Positions 25,865 to 34,924 of a stretch of 64,000 bases of DNA are shown in pieces. Each line of letters starts with the position of its first letter. The stretch's first letter is position 1. The translations under genes were made by a program, and so were the position numbers. This DNA comes from Sneathiellales bacterium (GTDB lineage Bacteria; Pseudomonadota; Alphaproteobacteria; JANQFL01), in contig JANQFL010000113.1 in assembly GCA_028277845.1 (NCBI GenBank), positions 1 to 64,000 on the forward strand, in the 5' to 3' direction. Under the pieces are notes generated by a model, which saw nothing but the letters and a program-made list of their open reading frames with translations, did not search any database and was not told where the DNA came from.

Positions 25865-25908
25865 GTACAAGGCCGAACGATCCGGCCGGTTGCATGGTAT
25901 CCTTGTAC
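25865..25908. repeat. Second inverted repeat GTACAAGG ... CCTTGTAC in the divergent promoter
   Basis: GTACAAGG (25865-25872) and its exact complement CCTTGTAC (25901-25908) are separated by 28 bases. They lie between the start of the unknown gene and the large palindrome, and may be a further regulator site or overlap the -35/-10 elements of either promoter. Confidence 0.4.
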
Positions 25909-25912
25909 TGGA

Positions 25913-25939
25913 CCACCCTGACAATTTCTGTCAGGGTGG
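25913..25939. promoter_or_regulatory. Perfect 11-bp palindromic operator of the YafY/WYL regulator
   Basis: CCACCCTGACA and TGTCAGGGTGG form a perfect inverted repeat around the 5-base spacer ATTTC, ending 4 bases before the regulator's ATG. YafY-type regulators commonly bind CTGACA/TGTCAG-containing palindromes ahead of their own gene and a divergent target. It probably blocks translation start and transcription of both genes. Confidence 0.75.
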
Positions 25940-25943
25940 TTGC

Positions 25944-26621
25944 ATGCGCACCCTACGACTGTTCGCCATTCTCGACCGCCTGCGGGCCAGCCGCCGGCCG
26001 GTCTCGGCCGAGAACCTGGCCGAATCTCTCGACGTCACGCCCCGCACCATCTACCGGGACATGGCGGCGCTGCAGGCCATGGGCGCGCCCATTCGCGGCG
26101 AAGGCGGCGTGGGCTATCAGATCGAAAACGGGTTTTTCCTGCCGCCCCTGCATTTCGACGCGGACGAGCTGGACGCCATCATCATGGGTATGCAGATGGT
26201 GACCGCGCGCGCCGACGAAGCATTGGCCGACGCGGCCATCAACGCTTCCGCCAAGATCGCCGCCGTCCTGTCACCCGATGTGCAGGAGAGATTTTACGAG
26301 TCGCCGTTTCTGGCCTACTCCAAACAGGCGGATTCCGATGACGGCGCGGGCCGGTATCTCAGCCCCATTCGCACGGCCATCCGGGAACGCCGGAAGCTGC
26401 ACATCGCCTATTGCGACCTGACGGGCCGCAAAAGCGAACGCACCGTGCGGCCGCTCGGCATGACCGCCTTCGACACGGTCTGGCTGATGACGGCCTGGTG
26501 CGAAAACAAGGACGATTTCCGCAATTTCCGCATCGATCGGCTGACGGCCGCCGACCAAACCGGCGAGCGCTTCCGCAACGAACGCGGTAAGCGCTTCACC
26601 GACTACATCAGAACGCTGTAA
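25944..26621 (+). CDS. YafY-family transcriptional regulator (HTH-11 plus WYL domain)
   Basis: 225 residues. The N-terminal winged helix (about 1-58) has the family sequence RLRASRRPVSAENLAESLDV, then TPRTIYRDMAALQAMGAPI. A C-terminal WYL domain (about 135-210) carries IAYCDLTGRKSERTVRPLGM and WLMTAWCENKDDFRNFRIDRL, the ligand-binding core. Start ATG 25944 lies 4 bases after a perfect palindrome, so the gene is almost surely self-regulated. The adjacent divergent unknown gene is the likely target. The signal is not known. Confidence 0.88.
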   Translation: MRTLRLFAILDRLRASRRPVSAENLAESLDVTPRTIYRDMAALQAMGAPIRGEGGVGYQIENGFFLPPLHFDADELDAIIMGMQMVTARADEALADAAINASAKIAAVLSPDVQERFYESPFLAYSKQADSDDGAGRYLSPIRTAIRERRKLHIAYCDLTGRKSERTVRPLGMTAFDTVWLMTAWCENKDDFRNFRIDRLTAADQTGERFRNERGKRFTDYIRTL

Positions 26622-26831
26622 CGCCGTATCCGAGGATCACGATGGTGTCACCGGCCGGGCCTTCACGCCGAAACAGGCGCGGCGCGTGTTTTCTCCTATC
26701 TGTAAAAAACACTCCGGTTGTATTCTGCACCCCATCGGACGGGCGTTCAGAAAGCTCGGTCCGCCGGGATCGCCGGGGAGTGAACAGATGGATCGAGCGC
26801 GCAGCCGGGGCTTGCCGCGGGAAGGCCAGTA

Positions 26832-28919
26832 ATGACGTTTCGAATTGGCATCGATGTCGGGGGCACGTTTACCGATTTTCTCCTGGTGGACGGTGCCGGC
26901 CAATCCCGCGTCTTCAAGGTCTTGTCGACACCGCAAGACCCATCCGAAGCCGTTTTGACCGGTTTGCGCGAAATGGCGGCGGCCTACGACCGCTCACTCG
27001 ATGATTTCATCGATGCGGTCACGTTGATCGTCCATGGCACCACGGTAACGACCAATGCGGTCCTGACCGGCAACACCGCCAATACCGGCCTGCTGACGAC
27101 CCGGGGCTTCCGCGACGCCCTGCAAATGCGCCGGGGCGTGCGCGAGGTTCCGTACGACAACAAGTATCTGGCTCCGGTCCCCATCGTCCCGCGCCACCTT
27201 CGCCTGCCGATCACCGAACGGATCGATCACGACGGCAACGTGGTCGACGACATCGACGTCAAGGATATCGAGGAGGCCGCCGCGGCACTCGAAGGCAGTG
27301 GCGTCGAAGCCATCGCCATCTGCTTCATGCACTCCTACGCCAATCCGGATCACGAGCGGACCGCCGGAGAGGCCATACGACAGGCGATACCCGATGCCTA
27401 CGTATCCACGTCGGCGGAAGTGCTGCCACAGGTCCGGTTCTACGAGCGCACCAGCACGACGGTTCTCAATGTTGCCGTCGGCCCCATCCTCGGACGGTAT
27501 ATCGGCAACCTGACGCGGAAACTCGATGATTGCGGCTTCGCCGGCGTTCTGCTGATCATGCAGTCCAACGGCGGCGTCACTTCGCCCGCGGTGGTGAAAA
27601 CACTGGCGGCCACCACGCTGTTGTCAGGACCGGCGGCGGCGCCGGCGGCGGGACTGGCATATGCCAGCCTGCACGGCGTCGACGACTTCGTCACCGTCGA
27701 CATGGGCGGCACCAGTTTCGATGCCGCGCTGATCAAGGACGGCCAACCGGAAATCACCACCCACGGCACGGTCAACCGCTTCGCCCTGGCCTTGCCCAGC
27801 ATGGAAATCAACACGGTGGGCGCCGGCGGCGGGTCCATCGCCTGGATCGACGACGGCGGTCTTCTGCGCATGGGCCCGCAAAGCGCCGGTGCCGATCCCG
27901 GCCCGGTATGCTACGGCCGTGGCGGCACCAACCCTACCTGTTCCGACGCCAATCTGACACTCGGCTATCTGTCGGCGGGATATTTCGCCGGCGGCCGCAT
28001 GCCGTTGGATGCTGAACGCGCCCGGCACGCCATCGAGACACGGATCGCCAAACCGCTGGGCATGGACGCGGTGGAGGCGGCCGCCGGCATGTACCACCTG
28101 ATGAACGTCAACATGGCCTCGGCCATCCAGGAGATATCGGTTAAGAAAGGCTGGGACCCGCGTGATTTTCTCATGGTCTGCGCCGGCGGCGCCGGTCCGG
28201 TCCACGCCGCCATGATCGCCCGCGAGCTGGAAATGACGCGCATCCTGATCCCCAAGGAATCGTCGATCTTCTGTGCCGCCGGGATGTTGCGTTCGGACCT
28301 CAAACACGACTTCGTCCGCAGCCTCAACACGGTTCTCGACCGCGACCGGTTGGGCGCGACGGCATTGTCCGGTCCGGTCGCGGAAATGGAAGCCGAGGGT
28401 AAGGCGCGGCTGTCCCATGAAGGCGTGGCGGACGAACGGATCGGTTTCAAGCACGCCATCGATCTGCGCTACGCAGGCCAATACCACGAGGTATCCGTCG
28501 AAGTGCCCGCGGATGCCGTGCACGGTTTCGACGAGCAGCGTATTCGCGACACGTTTCATGCCGCCCATAATCGGCTTTACGGCTATGACCTGGCCGACGA
28601 AGGCGCGGCAATCGAGGTCATCAGTCTTCGCGTGACCGCCACCGGCCTGACGGAAAAGCCGCCGTTGATCGAGGAGCCCCGGCGGTCCGCGCAACCGGAT
28701 GAGTCGGCCGACAAGGGCCGGCGGCCGGTCTACCTGCCCGAAGCCAAGGCGTTCCGGGACGTTGCCGTCTACGACGGCGATCGTCTGGCCCACGGCAACC
28801 GGGTCACCGGCCCGGCCATCATCGAACAGGTGAATACCACGGTCTTCGTGCCGACCGGTTTCGCCGTGGCATGCGACGCCTATGGCAGTTTTCTGATGAC
28901 CGACGAGGCCGCGGCATGA
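26832..28919 (+). CDS. hyuA: Hydantoinase/oxoprolinase alpha subunit (HyuA-type ATPase)
   Basis: 695 residues. The N-terminal Hydant_A_N domain starts FRIGIDVGGTFTDFLLVDG (phosphate loop), with VHGTTVTTNAVL near residue 60. The central hydantoinase_A domain has VDMGGTSFDAALIKDG (second phosphate loop, near residue 290) and GAGGGSIAWIDDGGLLRMGPQSAGADPGPVCYG in segments. The family includes N-methylhydantoinase, 5-oxoprolinase, and acetone and acetophenone carboxylases, all of which use ATP to activate a carbonyl or enolate. ATG 26832 has GAAGG upstream. It overlaps hyuB by 4 bases. The 210 bases before it hold no other gene that I can support. Confidence 0.9.
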   Translation: MTFRIGIDVGGTFTDFLLVDGAGQSRVFKVLSTPQDPSEAVLTGLREMAAAYDRSLDDFIDAVTLIVHGTTVTTNAVLTGNTANTGLLTTRGFRDALQMRRGVREVPYDNKYLAPVPIVPRHLRLPITERIDHDGNVVDDIDVKDIEEAAAALEGSGVEAIAICFMHSYANPDHERTAGEAIRQAIPDAYVSTSAEVLPQVRFYERTSTTVLNVAVGPILGRYIGNLTRKLDDCGFAGVLLIMQSNGGVTSPAVVKTLAATTLLSGPAAAPAAGLAYASLHGVDDFVTVDMGGTSFDAALIKDGQPEITTHGTVNRFALALPSMEINTVGAGGGSIAWIDDGGLLRMGPQSAGADPGPVCYGRGGTNPTCSDANLTLGYLSAGYFAGGRMPLDAERARHAIETRIAKPLGMDAVEAAAGMYHLMNVNMASAIQEISVKKGWDPRDFLMVCAGGAGPVHAAMIARELEMTRILIPKESSIFCAAGMLRSDLKHDFVRSLNTVLDRDRLGATALSGPVAEMEAEGKARLSHEGVADERIGFKHAIDLRYAGQYHEVSVEVPADAVHGFDEQRIRDTFHAAHNRLYGYDLADEGAAIEVISLRVTATGLTEKPPLIEEPRRSAQPDESADKGRRPVYLPEAKAFRDVAVYDGDRLAHGNRVTGPAIIEQVNTTVFVPTGFAVACDAYGSFLMTDEAAA

Positions 28920-30670
28920 CAGGTCAACCCGCTATCGATCCGATCCTGGCCTCGGTGCTGCAGCGGCGGCTCAAGTCCATCACCGAGGAAATGGGGCTGA
29001 CGCTGCTGCGCACGACGCGTTCGCCGATTCTCAACGAAGCGCGGGATTTCGTTACCGGTTTGTACGATGCCAAGGGCCGCATGCTCGAGCAGACCGAATA
29101 TATCCCGGTGCTGGCCTTCGCCTTGCAACCGGCCTGCGAGCACATCATCGAGTATTTCGGCGACGACATCCACGACGGCGACGTGATCCTGCACAACGAC
29201 GTGTTTTCCGGCGGCAATCAGAACAACGACGTCGCCGTGTTCAAGCCGGTGTTCCACGACGGCCGGCTGATCGCCTGGTCCGCCTGCAAGGGCCACCAGG
29301 CCGATATCGGAGGCGCCGTCGCCGGCGGATACAATCCCGAAGCCCGCGAAGTCTGGCAGGAAGCGTTCCGCATCCCGCCGGTCAAGGTCATCGAGGCCGG
29401 GAAACGCCGCGACGATGTCTGGAACCTGATTTTTGCCAACGTCCGCCTGAAAATGGTCGAGGAAGACATCAAGGCACAGATTGGCGGCAGCGTCGTCGGC
29501 GAACGGGGCGTCAAGGCATTGGCCGCGCGCTATGGGGTGGAACGCTTTCTCACCCATGTCGACTATCTGTTCGAAACCGCCGAAACGATGGTCCGCAAGG
29601 AGATCGAAGCCATTCCCGACGGCATTTACGACGGAGAAAGCCAGGCGTTCTACGACGGCGTACGCGACGGCTCGGTGATGACGTGCAAACTGCGGGTCAC
29701 CGTCTCGGGCGATACCGTCACCTTCGACTTCACCGGCTCGTCGCCACAGACGCCGGGTTTCGTCAACGCACCCTATTCGGCGACGGCGTCGGCGTTGATG
29801 CTGACTTTCCTGATGCTGATCAACCCGGACATCCCTCATAACGACGGCATCACCCGGCCGATCAATATCGTCAATCCGGAAGGGTCCTACTTGAACGCCG
29901 CCTATCCCGCGGCGACCACCTTCGGCAATACCCTGACCGGCCCCACGTCGGACGCCATCTTCAGGGCCTTCGCCCAGGCCATGCCGCACATGGTCACCGC
30001 CGCCTGGAACCGTCAGATGGGCGCCGCTGTCACCGGCAACGATCCGCGCAACGACGACGAGAAGTTCGTCGATATCCTGTTTCTCGCCCTCAAGGGCGGG
30101 TCCGGCGCGACCCGCGGCGCCGACGGATACGACCATATCGGCCTGATCAATTGCGCCGGCGGCATTCTCGCCCAGGACTACGAGATGTTCGAAATCCACA
30201 ATCCGTTCTTTCTCAGGCAACATGAATACTTGCCCGACTCCGCCGGCGCCGGACGCTGGCGCGGCGGCCTTGGGGTTGAGACGGAATTTGTCATGAACGG
30301 CAATGAGCAAACGGCCATCGCGTTCGGTGACGGAATCGTCGAGGATGCCCGCGCATTCGGTTTGTTCGGCGCCGGGAACGGTTCTCTCAACATCATGGAA
30401 TTTCGCCAGCCGGACGGCACGACGCGGACGCCCAGGTCGAAGGAAATCGTACGGGACCTGCCGCCCGGGACCGTATTCCACCAGCAGGCCGGCGGCGGCG
30501 GCGGCTATGGCGACCCATTCGAACGCCCGGCCGAACTGGTAGCGGAAGACGTTCTGCACGGTATCCTCACGGTGGACTCGGCACGCACCGACTATGGCGT
30601 CATAATCGATCCGAAATCCCTTACACTGGATGTCAGCGCCACCGAGCAAACGAGAAGGAACCGTTCATGA
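28916..30670 (+). CDS. hyuB: Hydantoinase/oxoprolinase beta subunit (HyuB-type)
   Basis: 584 residues, hydantoinase_B family. Conserved blocks are GLTLLRTTRSPILNEARDF, GDVILHNDVFSGGNQNNDVAVF (metal-binding region), WSACKGHQADIGG and the glycine-rich C-terminus PDSAGAGRWRGGLGVE and GGGGGYGDPFERP. It pairs with HyuA to form the active complex. ATG 28916 overlaps the hyuA stop as ATGA and its own stop overlaps the next gene in the same way, so four genes form one tight operon. The downstream epimerase-like and CoA-ligase-like genes favour a carboxylase role over a plain hydantoinase. Confidence 0.9.
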   Translation: MTGQPAIDPILASVLQRRLKSITEEMGLTLLRTTRSPILNEARDFVTGLYDAKGRMLEQTEYIPVLAFALQPACEHIIEYFGDDIHDGDVILHNDVFSGGNQNNDVAVFKPVFHDGRLIAWSACKGHQADIGGAVAGGYNPEAREVWQEAFRIPPVKVIEAGKRRDDVWNLIFANVRLKMVEEDIKAQIGGSVVGERGVKALAARYGVERFLTHVDYLFETAETMVRKEIEAIPDGIYDGESQAFYDGVRDGSVMTCKLRVTVSGDTVTFDFTGSSPQTPGFVNAPYSATASALMLTFLMLINPDIPHNDGITRPINIVNPEGSYLNAAYPAATTFGNTLTGPTSDAIFRAFAQAMPHMVTAAWNRQMGAAVTGNDPRNDDEKFVDILFLALKGGSGATRGADGYDHIGLINCAGGILAQDYEMFEIHNPFFLRQHEYLPDSAGAGRWRGGLGVETEFVMNGNEQTAIAFGDGIVEDARAFGLFGAGNGSLNIMEFRQPDGTTRTPRSKEIVRDLPPGTVFHQQAGGGGGYGDPFERPAELVAEDVLHGILTVDSARTDYGVIIDPKSLTLDVSATEQTRRNRS

Positions 30671-31068
30671 CCGCACCCGTGATCGATCACGTGGGAATCA
30701 TTGTCGCCGATCTTGACGCGGCGGTGGACAAGTTCCGTTGCCTGTTCCCCGACGGCCCGTCTTTGGTCAAGGACATGCCCGACGTCGGCATTCGCATTGC
30801 CAAGCTGGAGGCCGAAAACGTTACGCTGGAGTTCATTCAGTACACGTCGGCGCATGCCAGTTTCGGCAAGCAGGCCATGGGAGAGGCACTGGGCATCAAC
30901 CACGTGTCGACCAGGGTCGCCGACGCCGACCGTGCGATCGCCGATCTGCGCGCCGCCGGTTTCGAAACCAAGGACGGCTTCCCGACGCGCGGCGCCCGCG
31001 GTACGGTCGCGTTCTTCGAACCGGACGATACGACGGGACTGCTGTTCGAAATCTGCCAGCGGGATTAG
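30667..31068 (+). CDS. VOC-family protein, methylmalonyl-CoA epimerase-like
   Basis: 133 residues with two betaalphabetabetabeta modules. Metal-ligand pattern of methylmalonyl-CoA epimerase/glyoxalase type: H8 (IDHVGIIV), E55 (VTLEFIQ), H79 (INHVSTRV) and E128 (LLFEICQ). Relatives epimerise or isomerise acyl-CoA thioesters or act as small dioxygenases. Between hyuB (ATGA overlap) and a CoA-ligase gene (4-base gap), an epimerase acting on the CoA-linked carboxylation product is a reasonable guess. Confidence 0.82.
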   Translation: MTAPVIDHVGIIVADLDAAVDKFRCLFPDGPSLVKDMPDVGIRIAKLEAENVTLEFIQYTSAHASFGKQAMGEALGINHVSTRVADADRAIADLRAAGFETKDGFPTRGARGTVAFFEPDDTTGLLFEICQRD

Positions 31069-31072
31069 GCCG

Positions 31073-32437
31073 GTGGCACCGGGCGGCCATAGACGCCTCT
31101 GGAACGAGGCCGTCGAGACTATGAGCCGCGACGCCTTACGCGCCCTGCAATGGGACCGGCTGAGGCAACAAATCCGCTATGTTTACGACCGCTCGCCGTT
31201 TCACCGGCAACGGTTCACGGATGCCGGCATGGAACCGGACGACGTCACGGATTTCTCCGTCTTCAGCCGCCTCCCCACCATGGACAAGGAAGACCACCGG
31301 CTGGCCCAGCAGGAATCCCTCGACCGGCATGGCAACCCCTATGCCTTGCTGGGCTGCGCGCCGGCCGATCAGATCGTCCGGGTCAACGCCACATCGGGCA
31401 CGACCGGTGTTCCGACCCTCTATGCCCTGACCCAGCACGATGTCGACGTGGTCAACGAGATGCACGCCCGGAAATACTGGCGTGCCGGCATTCGCCCCGG
31501 GCATGCCATGCTGCAGGCGCTCAGCCTGAGCATGTTCACCGGCGGGCTGCCGCTCAGCCAGGGCATCATGCATCTCGGCGCCTCGGTCATTCCGGTCGGT
31601 GTCGAGGGTGGCACGCGGCGGGTGCTGGAGTTCGCCAAGCTGACCAAGCCGGACGCCGTCATCGCCACGCCGAGTTTCGGCCAGCACCTGATCGAGCAGT
31701 GCCCGGACATCACCGGCGAACCGGCACGGGCGCTGGGGATCGGGCGGTTTTTTTGTGCCGGCGAGCCCGGCGGGGGCGACCCGGAAACCCGCACCATACT
31801 GGCCGAAGGTTTCGGCGCCAGGGTCTTCGACCACACCGGCGGCGGCCACGCCTTTCACGGCATCTCGTGCGACGAACCGCCCGGCGAATTCAAGGGCATG
31901 CATTTCGTGTCCGAGGACCATTGTCTGCTGGAACTGATCGATCCGGAGAGCAAGGCGCCGGTCCCATTGGACGACGGCGCGGTGGGCGAGATGGTCTGGA
32001 CGTTTCTCGACTGGTACGGCGGACCGTTCGTGCGCTACGCCATGGGCGATATCGTTCAAGTCCTGACCGAACCGTGCGCATGCGGTATGCCCGGCATTCG
32101 TTTCAGGATCATCGGACGGGCGGACGACATGCTGATCGTCAAGGGCGTCAACGTCTACCCCCAGGCGATCAAGGCGGTGATCGATTCCCTGTACCCCCGC
32201 ACGACGGGCGCTTTCCGCATCGTTCTCGAACGCCCGGGGCCGAAGGTCGCCCCGCCGCTTCGTATCCGCGTAGAAGCGGACGCAGCGATCACCGACAGCG
32301 ACAGGGAGGGTCTGGAATCGGAGTTGCTGTCACGGTTCCGCACCAAACTGCGAATCGCGCCGAAACTGGAATGGGCGCCGGCAGGTTCGATCCCCCGGGA
32401 AGCGATGAAAACCCGTTACGTCCTGATCGAGACGTAG
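31073..32437 (+). CDS. Phenylacetate-CoA ligase-like AMP-forming enzyme (PaaK family)
   Basis: 454 residues. The adenylate-binding motif is ATSGTTGVPTLYALT (about residues 103-117). The aromatic-site and AMP segments FDHTGGGHAF and YAMGDIVQV are present, and the C-terminal hinge/lysine region is IIGRADDMLIVKGVNVYPQAI. The GTG at 31073 is taken as start because the conserved N-terminus (LWNEAVETMSRDALRALQ) lies upstream of the next ATG at 31121. It is the last gene of the hyuAB operon. PaaK-type ligases make aryl-acetyl-CoA or benzoylacetyl-CoA; acetophenone degradation pairs such a ligase with an HyuAB-type carboxylase. Confidence 0.85.
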   Translation: MAPGGHRRLWNEAVETMSRDALRALQWDRLRQQIRYVYDRSPFHRQRFTDAGMEPDDVTDFSVFSRLPTMDKEDHRLAQQESLDRHGNPYALLGCAPADQIVRVNATSGTTGVPTLYALTQHDVDVVNEMHARKYWRAGIRPGHAMLQALSLSMFTGGLPLSQGIMHLGASVIPVGVEGGTRRVLEFAKLTKPDAVIATPSFGQHLIEQCPDITGEPARALGIGRFFCAGEPGGGDPETRTILAEGFGARVFDHTGGGHAFHGISCDEPPGEFKGMHFVSEDHCLLELIDPESKAPVPLDDGAVGEMVWTFLDWYGGPFVRYAMGDIVQVLTEPCACGMPGIRFRIIGRADDMLIVKGVNVYPQAIKAVIDSLYPRTTGAFRIVLERPGPKVAPPLRIRVEADAAITDSDREGLESELLSRFRTKLRIAPKLEWAPAGSIPREAMKTRYVLIET

Positions 32438-32446
32438 GCTCCCGGG

Positions 32447-33592
32447 TTACATAGAATCACCTTCGGCAAGGATCACGATGCCGTCGTCGGCGAGGCCCTC
32501 GAGCCAGCGCCTGGCTTCGGCGACATCCTTGGTGGCCGCGCTGACGCCGGGTTGAATCCGGCCATCGAGAACCGCACCGATGGCCTGCGCGCAGGTCAGG
32601 GACACGGTCCGGGCCATGGCGGTTTGCCAACCCGACCCCGTCTCGTTTAACGCCAGGGACGCGTGCCAGGGTTCACCGTCGTCGCCTTCGGCCGACAAGG
32701 CGACATACAGGACGACGCGGTCCTCTTCGTCATCGCGGTAGGCGTGCTCGTCCCACAATCGCTGGGACAGGGCCCGCAGTTCGTCCTTGTCGCCTTTTTC
32801 CACGGCGGCAAAAATATCGGCCCAGGCGACCGTCCAGCCCTTCATGCGCAGGGTCCCGCGCACGAATGTGTTGAGTCCGGCCTCACCGGACAGGCCGTAC
32901 TCCGTGACATACGGAATGCTGTCGCGGTTGGCGTAGACCTCGTAGGTCTCGCCGAGGATGTCCAGGTTTTCGACGGCCTTGTAAGGCTTCTCGATGGTCA
33001 GTTTGCGGCCGTCCTTGATGCTGTGGGACGGATTGCCCAGGGCCGTCAGCACGCCGAAGGGCGCCCAGGAAAATTTGTAGGTGAACGGCGTCGGCTGCGC
33101 CGGGAACCCGCCACAATAGGATACGAAGTCGAGCGTGCGTCCCTGCCCGAGGACACCGGCCTCTTTGGCGGCATCGACAAGAATGTGGGCGAACAGGTGA
33201 TCGATGCCCGGGTCGAGGCCGACCTCGTTCACCACACACAGGTTCTTGTCCCGCGCCGCGCCATCCAGGGACGCCATGTCATCGGAAACGTAGCTGCTGG
33301 TCACCATATGGGCGCCGGCATCGAGGGCCGCCCGCGCGACCTGCGCATGCATGTCGCCGGGCAGCATGGACACCAGGACATCGCCCGGCTGGGCGGCCGC
33401 CGCGAGGTCGGACATGTCCAAAACGCGGACCTGCAGTTCGGCACTTCCCGCACGGGCCTTGACCGCTTCGGCCTTCTCCACCGTGCGGTTCCACAGCACG
33501 ACATTGCCCCGGCGCTCGGCCAGGGCGACGATGCCCGGTCCGGATGACAGGCCGGCGCCCAGCCAGTGAACGGTTGGTTGCGATGCACTCAT
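32447..33592 (-). CDS. Saccharopine dehydrogenase, glutamate-forming type (LYS9-like)
   Basis: 381 residues of the saccharopine reductase family. The N-terminal Rossmann motif is HWLGAGLSSGPGIVAL. A later block GLDPGIDHLFAHILVDAA and the substrate-region sequence YCGGFPAQPTPFTYKFSWAP are characteristic of the LYS9/AASS C-terminal half. It converts saccharopine to glutamate and 2-aminoadipate semialdehyde. ATG 33592 is chosen over a TTG at 33598 because GAGGA lies 7 bases before it. It is coupled to the LYS1-type gene directly upstream and ends 9 bases from the convergent PaaK-like gene. Confidence 0.85.
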   Translation of the reverse strand: MSASQPTVHWLGAGLSSGPGIVALAERRGNVVLWNRTVEKAEAVKARAGSAELQVRVLDMSDLAAAAQPGDVLVSMLPGDMHAQVARAALDAGAHMVTSSYVSDDMASLDGAARDKNLCVVNEVGLDPGIDHLFAHILVDAAKEAGVLGQGRTLDFVSYCGGFPAQPTPFTYKFSWAPFGVLTALGNPSHSIKDGRKLTIEKPYKAVENLDILGETYEVYANRDSIPYVTEYGLSGEAGLNTFVRGTLRMKGWTVAWADIFAAVEKGDKDELRALSQRLWDEHAYRDDEEDRVVLYVALSAEGDDGEPWHASLALNETGSGWQTAMARTVSLTCAQAIGAVLDGRIQPGVSAATKDVAEARRWLEGLADDGIVILAEGDSM

Positions 33593-33594
33593 AA

Positions 33595-34668
33595 TCAATC
33601 CTCGTTTTCGATTCGCTGCACCGCAGCTTCAAACGCCTGCCGCGCCGCCAGCCAGACCGGGTTGCCGGACCGGTCCTTCAGGGTCAGCAGATGCGGCAAC
33701 AGTTGTCCGGCGAAATCCTCGCTGCTTTCCAGCGGCAGCAGCGAGGGCAGATTGTCGATGGCGATCAGGTCGAAACTGCCGCCGGCGCCGGTGATCGGCA
33801 TGAAAGGCGCATCCCAACTGGTCGGCGCCTCGTAGAACGGCAGCGGATTGCCCGGACTGGTGGGGTCGCAGGACACATCCGACACCACCGACAAGCGCGT
33901 GTCCGGCTTGATTTCCGTCGGCGTCAGAAACGGCGTAATGGAGCCGATCAGCAAAACGCAATTGACCAGGATGTCGTGCGCCAACAGGGCCGCCCGGTCC
34001 AGCGGATCGGTTTCCGCCTGATCCCACTCCGTGACGGCAATGCCGTGACGCTTGAACAAGGCCGTGGCGCCGCTGCCGCTGCGGCCCAGGGCGCCGATCA
34101 CCACCGGCCTGGGTATCTCGTTGACGCCCTGGCGGGCCGAATGGATGCGGCGGTCGAGAGCTTCGGCGTCATCGTAGGGGCTCAAGCCTTCCGCCAAAGA
34201 GGACTGTCGGCCGGCCTGCCGGTCGAACCAGTGAATCAAGGCAAGGGCGGCTCCGAGATAGCCGGCCCAATAGCCGAACGCGGCGACCCGGCGGCCACCG
34301 TTGTCGACCATGTATTCCAGGTCCAGCAAGGTGCCCTGGCCCTGCATGAAGCGGCCGATGAGGTCCTGCCAGCCGGTCTGATCCTTGTATGCATGGGCGA
34401 AGTAGACATGGGTATGGGGCAGCGGCGATGCCGCTTCCGGCAGTTCCTTCAGCCCGAGCACCCCCACATCTCCCGGCGCGGCCGTCCAGGTCCCGGGATC
34501 GACCAGGGTGCAGCCGGCCGCGGCGAATGCGTCGTCCGGCACGATCCGCTTGTCGGAACGTTCGACGGAAACCGCCAGACCGGCGTCCAGCAATGCCCGG
34601 GCGCCGTCGGGCAGCAACGGCGTCCGCCGTTCGGTGTCGCGAAATTCGTCGCGTAAAATCAGATGCAT
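33595..34668 (-). CDS. Saccharopine dehydrogenase, lysine-forming type (LYS1-like)
   Basis: 357 residues of the alanine dehydrogenase/LYS1 family. It has an N-terminal RDEFRDTERRTPLLPDGARAL and the catalytic Lys/His region GLKELPEA and YFAHAYKDQTGW. The NAD-binding segment VIGALGRSGSGATALFKRHG and the SDVSCDPTSPGNP motif follow. It condenses lysine and 2-oxoglutarate to saccharopine (or the reverse). Together with the next gene it does the first two steps of saccharopine lysine breakdown, in two separate bacterial proteins rather than the fused animal enzyme. ATG 34668 is preferred; a GTG at 34686 is possible. Confidence 0.88.
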   Translation of the reverse strand: MHLILRDEFRDTERRTPLLPDGARALLDAGLAVSVERSDKRIVPDDAFAAAGCTLVDPGTWTAAPGDVGVLGLKELPEAASPLPHTHVYFAHAYKDQTGWQDLIGRFMQGQGTLLDLEYMVDNGGRRVAAFGYWAGYLGAALALIHWFDRQAGRQSSLAEGLSPYDDAEALDRRIHSARQGVNEIPRPVVIGALGRSGSGATALFKRHGIAVTEWDQAETDPLDRAALLAHDILVNCVLLIGSITPFLTPTEIKPDTRLSVVSDVSCDPTSPGNPLPFYEAPTSWDAPFMPITGAGGSFDLIAIDNLPSLLPLESSEDFAGQLLPHLLTLKDRSGNPVWLAARQAFEAAVQRIENED

Positions 34669-34924
34669 GCCATCAGTCTCGGACACGGAAAAAGCCCCGA
34701 AATCTATGCGTTTGCACCGGTTCGGGTCAACGATTCTGTCACTTGGCGGGAAACCGGTCCAGGGATACGGTGATTTGATGGGAACGACCGGTCCGGCCGG
34801 GTTAAAATGCGCCCGACAAAAAATTTTCGCCGGGGTGTCAGTCCGGGGCCGAACCGTTCGTCTTTAGTGCGGATGCCGGTTGAAGACGGCACCACGACAC
34901 TCCATTGGGACAAGGGAAAGCGTT

